Source of the DNA: Pseudorasbora parva
Lineage: Eukaryota; Chordata; Actinopteri; Cypriniformes; Gobionidae
Reading direction: 5' to 3'
Assembly: GCF_024679245.1 (NCBI RefSeq)
Contig: NC_090178.1
Coordinates: 50,193,466 to 50,257,465 of the forward strand
DNA length: 64,000 bases
Shown one piece after another: positions 9,848 through 20,140 of the stretch. The notes under the pieces are model-generated. The model saw nothing but the letters and a program-made list of their open reading frames with translations, did not search any database and was not told where the DNA came from. A program made the position numbers and the translations under genes. Position 1 is the first letter of the stretch, and every line of letters starts with the position of its first letter.

Positions 9848-11472
9848 AAAGGGTTAGTTCACCCAAAAATGAAATGTCTGTCAATAACTCCTCTCCCTAA
9901 TGTCGCTCCACACCCGTAAGACCTCCGTTCATCTTCACACACAGTTTAAGATATTTTATATTTAGTCCGAGAGCGTATGCAAGTGTATGCACACTATACT
10001 GTCCATGTCCAGAAAGGGAATAAAAACATCATCACAGTAGTCCATATGAGACATCAGTGGGTTAATTAGAGTCTCTTGAAGCATCCAAAATACATTTGGG
10101 TCCAAAAATAACAAAAACTACGACTTTATTCAGCATTGGCTTCTCTTCCGCGTTTGTGTTCAATCAGGGTTGCCAACTTTTAAGTTCAGGTTGGAGTGAG
10201 ATTTTTGGGGGGCCTGGCGGGGGGGGGGGGGGGGGTAATGCTTTTGATCTTGATTCAGTATCAGTTTATATCTAGTATATATACTGTACATAATAATATG
10301 TTTGTTTTGGCACTAGTTTAAACATTTCTTGGGTCAAATTATATGTGCCATTCCTTAATATTCACTTGTGACTGCTTATATAAGTATCATTATTCTTTAA
10401 AAAGATTAGGATGCAAGTTATTTAAGTTTTGAAATTTCACATTTAAAGAATTCTAGTGTTTGATCATCATATCTAAATATTTATTAGAATGCAAAGACTG
10501 CAATATATTTTTGAGCAACTAGATTAGATACATATTTATTAAAGAGCCATAAGGCACCTAATGGCATTACAAATAAACATTAATATTTTTAGCCACAAAA
10601 TGACTCTAATTTGCCTCTTTGAATTGGAATTCTCTATTTTAATATTAATTACTACACTAATTGTTATATAAATTTTAGAAGAAATACAAATATTAAAAGA
10701 AAAATATTTTAAGTGGTCATTTATTGACAATAATTCTTGCACAAATAGTATTTAGTACCAAAAGATCTCCTCAAAATATTCAATAAATATCATTTAATGA
10801 GTATGAGTGTGAGTGTGTGACCTATTAGTGTATTTTTTTTACAGTCTATGCCTATTAGTAAGGAATACCTGAGGGCTAAATACAAGAATAACATTAATGT
10901 TATTCACTCTCCATAAAAAAACGATCCTGTAAATATGGCTGACTTAATAATCAATAAACACTAACACTATGCTGTACTGTTTACCAAAACTTGCAGCAAA
11001 CATCTATATGGTGAAACTGTTGTGTATCCGCTTAAGCCATTTAAATTCATTGGCACAGCGCTAGAAGTATTGAGCGCTCATGGGCCACGTGACCAGCGCG
11101 CCGCAGGGAGACGAGAGCATGCAACTCCGCTTTTCAACGCCTCTGGCTTTAACATTATGCCACATTAGCGCCAAAACGCTATTTATTGTTTGAATTTCAT
11201 TAAAACACATTTAAAAAAAATAAAGCTTATAGCTTTGTTTAATATCAAAAGCAGGTTTGGCAATTTGGCGTGAGATTGAGTTGGGCGGAGTGAGAGCGTG
11301 AGACAGAGCCTGAAAGCGTGAGTATCACGCCAGATGCGTGAGAGTTGGCAACCCTGGTTCAATCCTCAAATAAAGATTCAAACGGTTATGAATCAGCGAA
11401 TCGATTCAATGATTCGGATCGCCAGTGTCATGTGATTCAGCAGTTTGACACGCGATCCGAATCATGAATTGT
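9848..11472. mobile_element. Fold-back MITE family B, left arm and centre, split by a hAT-like element
   Basis: It starts TTAAAGGGTTAGTTCACCC and runs through the full left arm into the central GAATCGATTCAATGATTCGG segment, then stops near 11472. The right arm is missing. The element at 10165-11356 interrupts it. The other family B copies (26352, 59985) show the uninterrupted GTGTTCAATCCTCAAAT or a close variant at this point. Confidence 0.85.
10165..11356. mobile_element. hAT-like non-autonomous element nested in a family B MITE
   Basis: The termini are inverted: CAGGGTTGCCAACT at the left and AGTTGGCAACCCTG at the right. GTTCAAT flanks both sides (10158-10164 and 11357-11363). With an asymmetric end the duplication could be 8 bp (GTTCAATC), the usual hAT size. 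The CAGGG terminus fits hAT elements. The 1,192-bp interior has no long open frame. It contains a 17-base G run (10219-10235) and GTGAG-rich subterminal repeats near the right end (about 11270-11345). Confidence 0.8.
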
Positions 11473-11518
11473 AAGATGAGAAATCATGTTCATTTTCTAA
11501 CATCAAAATAAAACAACC

Positions 11519-12122
11519 TGTCCTCAAAAAAATACGCCTCTATAGGTCATTTTTCAAGCACCTTATTACGACCTATATTTACGTTTTAACGTCATGCGCC
11601 CTCTAGCTGGTGTAAAAATAATGACAGTGTCACGTTACGTCTGACGTATGACTGTCGTTACAGACCCAAACGCGTGTTCATTTTAATGCAATTTCTGGAC
11701 TTTTTACCACCATTTGTCATATTTCCATTTAGCAAAGATATTTGTATTTTATTTGCAACTACACCCACCCCATCCCTAAACCTACCCAGTGATTTATAGT
11801 CACACACACTTTATGAGCACATGTGTGTGTTCCCTGGGATTGAACTCACGATCGTATGATCACATGGTGTTGCTGTATAGTGCAATGCTTTACCAACTGA
11901 GCTACGCAAAACCTGAAATATTAAGCAGATAAAAGGGAAAAATGCTTTAAAATGAAAGAGTCCTGCTGTCAATAGGAGCACAACTTTAGAATATGATCCT
12001 ACGGGTCGTATTTAATTAATTAAAATATTGTCGATAGGGGCGCAACTTTAGTAAACGCTCATATGGGTCGTATTTCAGGAAGTGACAAACGCCCTATATA
12101 GGCGTATTGGTTAGAGGACATG
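11519..12122. mobile_element. DNA transposon remnant with ~30-bp inverted ends
   Basis: The left end TGTCCTCAAAAAAATACGCC followed by TCTATAGG mirrors the right end CCTATATAGGCGTATTGG followed by TTAGAGGACA. The interior has no transposase but carries a tRNA-like segment. It lies between the family B copy and the 43-bp satellite. Confidence 0.6.
11831..11908 (-). other. tRNA-derived (SINE-head-like) sequence
   Basis: On the minus strand it has an A-box-like TAGCTCAGTTGG (11893-11904) and a B-box-like GTTCAATCC (11837-11845), the RNA polymerase III internal promoter pattern. The spacing between boxes and the poor fold argue against a functional tRNA. A tRNA-derived SINE head captured in the surrounding transposon is more likely. 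Confidence 0.5.
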
Positions 12123-12201
12123 TTGAAATAAAACTGAACTGAACACCTCAATATTGCAAATAAATCTTAAACGTCAGTTCAGCTCATGAGCCCAAAGGGC
12201 C

Positions 12202-15092
12202 ATAAATAAAGCACTATCCTTCAGAAAGCTCTCGCCTATAGCGGATAAATAAAGCACTATCCTTCAGAAAGCTCTCGTCTATAGCGGATAAATAAAGCAC
12301 TATCCTTCAGAAAGCTCTCGCCTATAGCGGATAAATAAAGCACTATCCTTCAGAAAGCTCTCGCCTATAGCGGATAAATAAAGCACTATCCTTCAGAAAG
12401 CTCTCGTCTATAGCGGATAAATAAAGCACTATCCTTCAGAAAGCTCTCGCCTATAGCGGATAAATAAAGCACTATCCTTCAGAAAGCTCTCGTCTATAGC
12501 GGATAAATAAAGCACTATCCTTCAGAAAGCTCTCGTCTATAGCGGATAAATAAAGCACTATCCTTCAGAAAGCTCTCGTCTATAGCGGATAAATAAAGCA
12601 CTATCCTTCAGAAAGCTCTCGCCTATAGCGGATAAATAAAGCACTATCCTTCAGAAAGCTCTCGTCTATAGCGGATAAATAAAGCACTATCCTTCAGAAA
12701 GCTCTCGCCTATAGCGGATAAATAAAGCACTATCCTTCAGAAAGCTCTCGTCTATAGCGGATAAATAAAGCACTATCCTTCAGAAAGCTCTCGTCTATAG
12801 CGGATAAATAAAGCACTATCCTTCAGAAAGCTCTCGTCTATAGCGGATAAATAAAGCACTATCCTTCAGAAAGCTCTCGTCTATAGCGGATAAATAAAGC
12901 ACTATCCTTCAGAAAGCTCTCGTCTATAGCGGATAAATAAAGCACTATCCTTCAGAAAGCTCTCGTCTATAGCGGATAAATAAAGCACTATCCTTCAGAA
13001 AGCTCTCGTCTATAGCGGATAAATAAAGCACTATCCTTCAGAAAGCTCTCGCCTATAGCGGATAAATAAAGCACTATCCTTCAGAAAGCTCTCGCCTATA
13101 GCGGATAAATAAAGCACTATCCTTCAGAAAGCTCTCGTCTATAGCGGATAAATAAAGCACTATCCTTCAGAAAGCTCTCGTCTATAGCGGATAAATAAAG
13201 CACTATCCTTCAGAAAGCTCTCGCCTATAGCGGATAAATAAAGCACTATCCTTCAGAAAGCTCTCGCCTATAGCGGATAAATAAAGCACTATCCTTCAGA
13301 AAGCTCTCGTCTATAGCGGATAAATAAAGCACTATCCTTCAGAAAGCTCTCGCCTATAGCGGATAAATAAAGCACTATCCTTCAGAAAGCTCTCGTCTAT
13401 AGCGGATAAATAAAGCACTATCCTTCAGAAAGCTCTCGTCTATAGCGGATAAATAAAGCACTATCCTTCAGAAAGCTCTCGTCTATAGCGGATAAATAAA
13501 GCACTATCCTTCAGAAAGCTCTCGTCTATAGCGGATAAATAAAGCACTATCCTTCAGAAAGCTCTCGCCTATAGCGGATAAATAAAGCACTATCCTTCAG
13601 AAAGCTCTCGCCTATAGCGGATAAATAAAGCACTATCCTTCAGAAAGCTCTCGCCTATAGCGGATAAATAAAGCACTATCCTTCAGAAAGCTCTCGTCTA
13701 TAGCGGATAAATAAAGCACTATCCTTCAGAAAGCTCTCGTCTATAGCGGATAAATAAAGCACTATCCTTCAGAAAGCTCTCGCCTATAGCGGATAAATAA
13801 AGCACTATCCTTCAGAAAGCTCTCGCCTATAGCGGATAAATAAAGCACTATCCTTCAGAAAGCTCTCGTCTATAGCGGATAAATAAAGCACTATCCTTCA
13901 GAAAGCTCTCGCCTATAGCGGATAAATAAAGCACTATCCTTCAGAAAGCTCTCGCCTATAGCGGATAAATAAAGCACTATCCTTCAGAAAGCTCTCGTCT
14001 ATAGCGGATAAATAAAGCACTATCCTTCAGAAAGCTCTCGCCTATAGCGGATAAATAAAGCACTATCCTTCAGAAAGCTCTCGTCTATAGCGGATAAATA
14101 AAGCACTATCCTTCAGAAAGCTCTCGTCTATAGCGGATAAATAAAGCACTATCCTTCAGAAAGCTCTCGTCTATAGCGGATAAATAAAGCACTATCCTTC
14201 AGAAAGCTCTCGTCTATAGCGGATAAATAAAGCACTATCCTTCAGAAAGCTCTCGTCTATAGCGGATAAATAAAGCACTATCCTTCAGAAAGCTCTCGTC
14301 TATAGCGGATAAATAAAGCACTATCCTTCAGAAAGCTCTCGTCTATAGCGGATAAATAAAGCACTATCCTTCAGAAAGCTCTCGTCTATAGCGGATAAAT
14401 AAAGCACTATCCTTCAGAAAGCTCTCGTCTATAGCGGATAAATAAAGCACTATCCTTCAGAAAGCTCTCGTCTATAGCGGATAAATAAAGCACTATCCTT
14501 CAGAAAGCTCTCGCCTATAGCGGATAAATAAAGCACTATCCTTCAGAAAGCTCTCGTCTATAGCGGATAAATAAAGCACTATCCTTCAGAAAGCTCTCGT
14601 CTATAGCGGATAAATAAAGCACTATCCTTCAGAAAGCTCTCGTCTATAGCGGATAAATAAAGCACTATCCTTCAGAAAGCTCTCGTCTATAGCGGATAAA
14701 TAAAGCACTATCCTTCAGAAAGCTCTCGTCTATAGCGGATAAATAAAGCACTATCCTTCAGAAAGCTCTCGCCTATAGCGGATAAATAAAGCACTATCCT
14801 TCAGAAAGCTCTCGTCTATAGCGGATAAATAAAGCACTATCCTTCAGAAAGCTCTCGTCTATAGCGGATAAATAAAGCACTATCCTTCAGAAAGCTCTCG
14901 TCTATAGCGGATAAATAAAGCACTATCCTTCAGAAAGCTCTCGTCTATAGCGGATAAATAAAGCACTATCCTTCAGAAAGCTCTCGTCTATAGCGGATAA
15001 ATAAAGCACTATCCTTCAGAAAGCTCTCGTCTATAGCGGATAAATAAAGCACTATCCTTCAGAAAGCTCTCGTCTATAGCGGATAAATAAAG
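12202..15092 (+). repeat. 43-bp satellite, exactly 67 units plus a 10-bp partial
   Basis: The unit is ATAAATAAAGCACTATCC / TTCAGAAAGCTCTCG[C/T]CTATAGCGG. Distance from the first to the last ATAAATAAAG is 2,881 bp, exactly 67 x 43, so there are no net indels. By eye every unit differs only at one C/T position: 21 units have C and 46 have T. C units are numbers 1, 3, 4, 6, 10, 12, 20, 21, 24, 25, 27, 32-34, 37, 38, 40, 41, 43, 54 and 60. Each unit carries one AATAAA on the plus strand. It lies 3.1 kb upstream of the bmper start codon. Confidence 0.97.
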
Positions 15093-15929
15093 TCAGGTTG
15101 ATAATAATGTGGTAATGTGGATCTTTCTGAATGTAAGGAGTGTTGGTCTCGACTCGGTCTCGCCCTGAATGTGCTGAAGTTTGTTTCTGGATGAGCGAGG
15201 AGATTTTTCCAGAATCCCTCCCAAACAACATGTGGTGCTGTAGGGGTTGTTAGATTTGATTTAAGGCTTTCTGGCCCAAGACTCAACAAATCTCTGCGCT
15301 TCTCCATCTGTGATCTTAGAGAGTCTTTGTCCACTCAAACGTTCCTCATCTCGTGCATTAGGATGACACACACACGTCAGATTCGGCTCATCTTTAGTTG
15401 ATTGGCGCTTCTTCATTATTGCCCTGATGGGGGAAATGGGCTTTTTAATGCTTTCGCTGTTTTCCTGCAGCCAGTTTCTATTTTGTGAAGCTCGACACTC
15501 ATCTTTTGCTGCACATCAGAAATATATATTTGGCTTTACTCATTGAGATTAATGATTAAGGGAATTTGGCCTTTGTATTTATACTCCTGTGAAACGAGAC
15601 GTCATAGGCGGACTATTTCATGTTCCTTATCACCCTTGGTGTGCTGAAATACGTAAATATTAATGAGAATATACTTCAGAGGTATAGCTTAGTTGAACGC
15701 AACGGCCAATCAGATGCATTTAAAATAGAACCGAAACGTTTTTGCTCAGTGCTGAATTCTGCAAATCCTCTGATTATAACAGAAATGTGAAGATATTATA
15801 AAGGATTCACTGTGCATCAGCTTCACTGATAACCGAGCTCATGCTTTTCAGGAATTATTAATGCACTGCGTTCTGCCACGTGCCTGCTTTTATGTTCAAT
15901 TACTTAAACAAAGTTTCATGGATGTACAC
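15093..15929. other. Unassigned intergenic sequence
   Basis: AT-rich single-copy-looking sequence with no recognisable gene or element. A short open frame at 15074-15334 (minus) has no domain that I recognise. Confidence 0.6.
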
Positions 15930-16272
15930 AGTAAAAAAATATTGTTGGTTTAACTTGAAAAAGTAAGTAACCTGGTTGCCTTAAAATGTTGAGTTTATTG
16001 AAATTAAAAATGTGAGTTGATACAATGAAGGAAATTAGTTTAATAAATAGAAACTCAATATTATTGTATCTGAACCACACGTGATAAATCATGAAAATAG
16101 CACAATTTGGCTGCGTCATCACAAATAAAACACACAATTACCCAATATGCTTACACAATCTTATTATAATATTTTAATAAAGGTTGTCGAATCACAAAAA
16201 ATTTTCATTGTATTAACTCAAAATTTTAAGGCAACCAGGAAACTTATTTTTGAAATAATTTTTTACAGTATA
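15930..16272. mobile_element. Palindromic MITE family C
   Basis: Arms AACCTGGTTGCCTTAAAATG and TTAAGGCAACCAGGAAAC are inverted. The interior matches the copy at 7211-7573 closely, including CACAATTTGGCTGCGTCATC. Open frames inside it are spurious. Confidence 0.8.
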
Positions 16273-16377
16273 GATGATTTCATGCGGGCAGGAGCGGGAG
16301 AAGGTAATGTATATTTTTGCGGGAAAAATCCTTCCTGCGCAGATCTCTAATTTGCAGAATAATTGCATTTGGAAAAT

Positions 16378-16640
16378 TGACCAATTCGAGCAGCCGAGTC
16401 TGTAGCCATTTTCAAAAAGCATCTTAAGACGGATCTTTTCCAGCTGCATCTGACCAATAAAGACTAGCACTTCACTATCCAAATCCATCTTCTGTTTGAT
16501 TATTTAAATATAATAGTGTATGTTCTGTTGGATTAACTGAGTCCTTACAGCTCCTGCCCGTGTTAGTTTCGTTGCTTCTATTGCTCTCCTCTGCTTTGAA
16601 TTAAAGCCTCTGCTAAATGATTAAATGTAAATGTGAACAC
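16378..16640 (+). mobile_element. 3' end fragment of a LINE
   Basis: A short frame reading SVAIFKKHLKTDLFQLHLTN then a stop resembles the extreme C-terminus of fish LINE reverse transcriptase proteins. About 200 bp later comes the tail CTCTGCTAAATGATTAAATG followed by TAAATGTG, a common fish LINE/SINE 3' end. The rest is missing (5' truncated). Confidence 0.55.
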
Positions 16641-16799
16641 ATTTTCATGTTGATGTGAACAGGCTTTAAATCTGGATAATACATTTATAATCGTCTGTCT
16701 TTCTTGTCTTACCTCTTCCGTCTTTAAAATGGACTCTTGCGCGGGCTCATGGGGAGCGGACTGCATCTCAGCAGAAGTAAAGGTCAGTTTACCCGCAGG

Positions 16800-17150
16800 T
16801 CATGAGTGCTGTGAGTTCAGGCATACACTCAGGTTCTTCAGTGGTTCTTTGGCGGGGTGTATGACTCCATGAAGAACCTTTAAAATCCAAAGAACCTTTA
16901 ATATCCAGAGAACCTTTAATATCCAGAGAACCTTTAATATCCAGAGAACCTTTAATATCCAGAGAACCTTTAATATCCAGAGAACCTTTAATATCCAGAG
17001 AACCTTTCCATTGCACAAAAGGTTCTTTAGACTATAAAATGGTCAGAAAAAATGGTTCTTTGGGAGCCAAAAATAGTTCTTCTATGGCATCACGGTGAAA
17101 ACCCATTTTTGGTTCTTCCTGGCACCTTTATTTTTAAGGGTGTAGTGTGC
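16800..17150. repeat. Dispersed repeat with 18-bp minisatellite
   Basis: Seven or eight units of AATATCCAGAGAACCTTT lie at about 16876-17008. They sit between AGGTTCTTCAGTGGTTCTTT and AAAAGGTTCTTTAGAC, the 'GGTTCTTC' end pattern of a common fish repeat that ends near TTTTTAAGGGTGTA. The array grew inside one copy of that element. Confidence 0.75.
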
Positions 17151-17286
17151 ATAGTGTAGAGAGCGGACGACTTTCTGCACTCCCATTGGTTAGTTTTCAA
17201 ATCACTCCTGTGCTCATTTGCATAAAGTTGATTTTTTTGTCTAGTCACGTTAACTGCAGTCAGTGTGAGGCTTTCCTCATTCATCA

Positions 17287-17799
17287 TTAAAGGGTTAGTT
17301 CACCCAGAAATGAAACTTCTTTCATTAACTCCTCCCAAATAAAGATTCGAACGGTTATGAGTCAGTGAATCGATTCATGATTCGGATCGCGTGTCAAACT
17401 GCTGAAATCACGAGACATTGGCGATCCGAATCATGAATCGATTCGCTGATTCATAACCGTTTGAATCTTTATTTGAGGATTGAACACAAACGCGGAAGAG
17501 AAGCCAATGCTGAATAAAGTCGTAGTTTTTGTTATTTTTGGACCCAAATGTATTTTGGATGCTTCAAGAGACTCTAATTAACCCACTGATGTCTCATATG
17601 GACTACTGTGATGATGTTTTTATTCCCTTTCTGGACATGGACAGTATAGTGTGCATACACTTGCATACGCTCTCGGACTAAATCTAAAATATCTTAAACT
17701 GTGTGTGAAGATGAACGGAGGTCTGACGGGTGTGGAGCGACATTAGGGAGACGAGCTAATGACAGAAGTTTCATTTCTGGGTGAACTATCCCTTTAATG
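17287..17799. mobile_element. Fold-back MITE family B, left arm deleted, right arm complete
   Basis: It begins TTAAAGGGTTAGTTCACCC, jumps after about 50 bp to the palindromic centre, then has the whole right arm ending GGGTGAACTATCCCTTTAA. The centre contains GATCCGAATCATGAATCG and its inverted counterpart. Confidence 0.85.
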
Positions 17800-18092
17800 A
17801 TGAAGAGTTATCATTTTTATAGGTAACATTTTTAAGTCATAACTGTGGTTGTGCAGGTTTAACAGAAGCTGAACTCTTAGAAAGAAGGCAGTGTCTGCAG
17901 TGTGATGTACATTGAGTGTGTGTAGATGTGGGATAAATGACTCTCTGCTTCCGATCCGCGAGTGTGAGTCTGTGGACGGATCACCGACGCGATTAGCTTC
18001 ACAAAAGGCCTATCGAGTGGCCAAAATGAGGCAACATGATACAGAAACGACGCATGTAAAACCACACAGATCCATTAAACATCTCATTCTGG

Positions 18093-18093
<1 letters not shown>
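17800..18093. other. Unassigned intergenic sequence
   Basis: No gene, repeat unit or element end is recognisable here. Confidence 0.5.
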
Positions 18094-18183
<90 letters not shown>

Positions 18184-18198
18184 CCCTAAACCTACCCA

Positions 18199-18295
<97 letters not shown>
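18094..18295. repeat. Two (CA)n tracts around a CCCCTAAACCTACCCATC core
   Basis: About 43 and 46 CA dinucleotides flank the core at 18181-18202, the reverse complement of the GGGTAGGTTTAGGGGCAG core of other arrays in the window. Confidence 0.95.
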
Positions 18296-18296
<1 letters not shown>

Positions 18297-18667
18297 CACA
18301 AATCCCAGCACATATTCTGATGCATGTGTGTGTTTCATCCTGAGAAATGAGATGTCTGATTAAAAACTACACAAGCATTTGAATTTCACTCTATTTTAAT
18401 TGAAGTTCCTTAAAGTATTTGAGGAATGTAACAGCCGTTCGAGTGGAGATTGTCAGAGCAGACACAGATAAGAGCCGTGGAGGACGAGGCGATTCTCAGA
18501 CGTCTGTCTCTCTCACACACACACAGACACACACACACGCACGCACACACGCACACACACACTACATGTCCACTTTCCCTCAGAGAGGCTGAAACATTGA
18601 CTTTCTGAACAGTTTTGCTGCCTCTACGCCTATGGACTCTAGAACTACTGCACAAACGCCAGGATGA
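18296..18667. other. Unassigned sequence with a short CA/CG-rich tract
   Basis: It contains an imperfect CA repeat at 18514-18562. Nothing else is recognised. Confidence 0.5.
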
Positions 18668-19065
18668 GGCAAAAAATGCTCTTCTTACTCAGTATTTTTG
18701 TCTTGTTTCTAGTCCAAATGTCTAAAAACTTTTACATTAAGAAACATTTACTAGACAAGCTAAAGGTTTTGTCTTGTTTTGGGGAAAAATAACTCAAATG
18801 AAGAGAGTTTTTGCTTAAAATAAGATAAATAATCTGCCAATGGGGTGAGAAGAATAATCTTAATTCAAACAGAAAACAAGATTATTTATCTCACCCCATT
18901 GGCAGATTATTTATCTTATTTTAAGCAAAATACAATAGTTGACAATAGCAAAAGACAATAATTTGTACTTGTCTAGTAAATGTTTCTTAATGTAAGAATT
19001 TTTAGATGTTTGGACTAGAAACAAGACAAAAATACTGAGTAAGAAGAGCCTTTTTTGCCGTGTAT
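18668..19065. mobile_element. Fold-back MITE family A, complete
   Basis: Two arms of about 190 bp form an inverted repeat around AATTCAAACAGAAAACAAG. The ends are GGCAAAAAATGCTCTTC and GAAGAGCCTTTTTTGCC. It begins directly at the stop codon of the minus-strand exon at 19066-19302. Confidence 0.9.
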
Positions 19066-19302
19066 TCAGCCGTCTCCTGCATCCGACTTCTTCTCTTTGG
19101 CCTTCAGCGAGGCCTTCCTGGAGACCTTGGTCTTCTCCTTGTCCTTCGAGGACTCTTTCGAGGCGTCCTTTGACTCTCTTTTGGACTCTTTTGACGACAC
19201 CTTAGGCTCCTTCTCTTTACCAGAGTCTTTCTTGGTTTCTTTCGTGGAATCTTTTCCCGAGTCTTTCTCCTTCTTCTCTTTGGACGATTCTTTAGATGAA
19301 TC
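19066..19302 (-). CDS. Terminal exon of an unidentified gene, Lys/Ser/Glu-rich tail
   Basis: On the minus strand an acceptor-like TTTTTACCAG precedes 78 codons ending in TGA at 19068-19066. The peptide is highly charged and low complexity, with recurring SSKES, KDSGK and KEKKEK motifs, and ends AKEKKSDAGDG. Codons for the same residue vary (TCG, TCC, TCT, TCA; AAA, AAG), which argues for coding selection rather than a simple repeat. I cannot name the gene. Charged C-terminal tails of this kind occur in several unrelated proteins. No upstream exon was found on this strand. An MITE starts within a few bases after the stop, so any original 3' UTR is displaced. Confidence 0.5.
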   Translation of the reverse strand, partial: DSSKESSKEKKEKDSGKDSTKETKKDSGKEKEPKVSSKESKRESKDASKESSKDKEKTKVSRKASLKAKEKKSDAGDG

Positions 19303-19388
19303 TGGTAAAAATGAGACAGACATTGTTTTGCGTAAATATTCAAACGAATACAACAATGCACATAAATGAGCAATATCACACGAGAAGC

Positions 19389-19580
19389 CACAATGCAAAA
19401 AATGCTCTTCTTAGTAATTTTGTCTTATTTTTCTCACCCCATTGGCAGATCATTTTGCCTGTTTTAAGCAAAAACTCACTTCATTTAGATATTTTACCCC
19501 AGAAAACAAGAAAAAAAATCTCATGTAATTTTACTGATCTAGTAAATGCATCTTGATTTAAGAATTTGAGATATTTTTGG
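19389..19580. mobile_element. Fold-back MITE family A, centre deleted and right end truncated
   Basis: It starts GCAAAAAATGCTCTTCTTAG, then jumps into the right arm (TTTCTCACCCCATTGGCAG) and stops near ATTTGAGATATTTTTGG. It is more diverged than the other family A copies. Confidence 0.7.
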
Positions 19581-19730
19581 AGAAGGCTCTCGGCCAATCA
19601 GATACGATAACCAGAAAGAACTATTGTGTAATATGATATACACTTTGTTTGGTAAAGCTTTATTTTGATGGTCCACTTTAGACATCCTACTGACTATAAG
19701 TAACTTTGATTCTACATGGGAACCTGGGTG

Positions 19731-19804
19731 TGCTACTGGGTGGTTGCCCTGTTCGCTTAATAAACAAACTCCAACCGGTCCAAAACAAGTAAAAAGTGCT
19801 ATAT

Positions 19805-19871
<67 letters not shown>

Positions 19872-20140
19872 CATGAGCTCAAGGCTAGATTATTGTAATG
19901 CTCTACTGGGTGGTTGCCCTGCTCGCCTAATAAACAAACTCCAGCTGGTCCAAAACGCAGCAGCTTGAGTTCTTACTAGAACCAGGAAGTATGATCATAT
20001 TAGTCCAGTTCTGTCAACACTGCACTGGCTCCCTATTAAACATCGCAGACATTTTAAAATCTTGCTAATTACTCAAAGCACTAAATGGTTTAGCTCCAGT
20101 ACTTAAGCGAGCTCTTAACGCATTATACTCCATCACGTCT
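19731..20140 (+). mobile_element. L2-like LINE ORF2 fragment, 5' part, with internal duplication and (GT)n
   Basis: Reading plus: SRLDYCNALLGGCPA then INKLQLVQNAAA, and HWLPIKHRRHFKIL, a recognisable C-terminal region of L2/CR1-type LINE reverse transcriptase proteins. The segment TACTGGGTGGTTGCCCTG appears twice (about 19734 and 19905), separated by a (GT)n tract at 19807-19871. Frameshifts and stops are present. It continues at 21206 after a nested insertion. Confidence 0.75.

Noticed and set aside
10219..10235. 17-base G run as a G-quadruplex signal
   Set aside because: Homopolymers of this kind are prone to assembly length errors, and there is no sign of function.
12202..15092. CRISPR-like array of regular repeats
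   Set aside because: Units are contiguous without unique spacers, in a vertebrate genome. It is a satellite.
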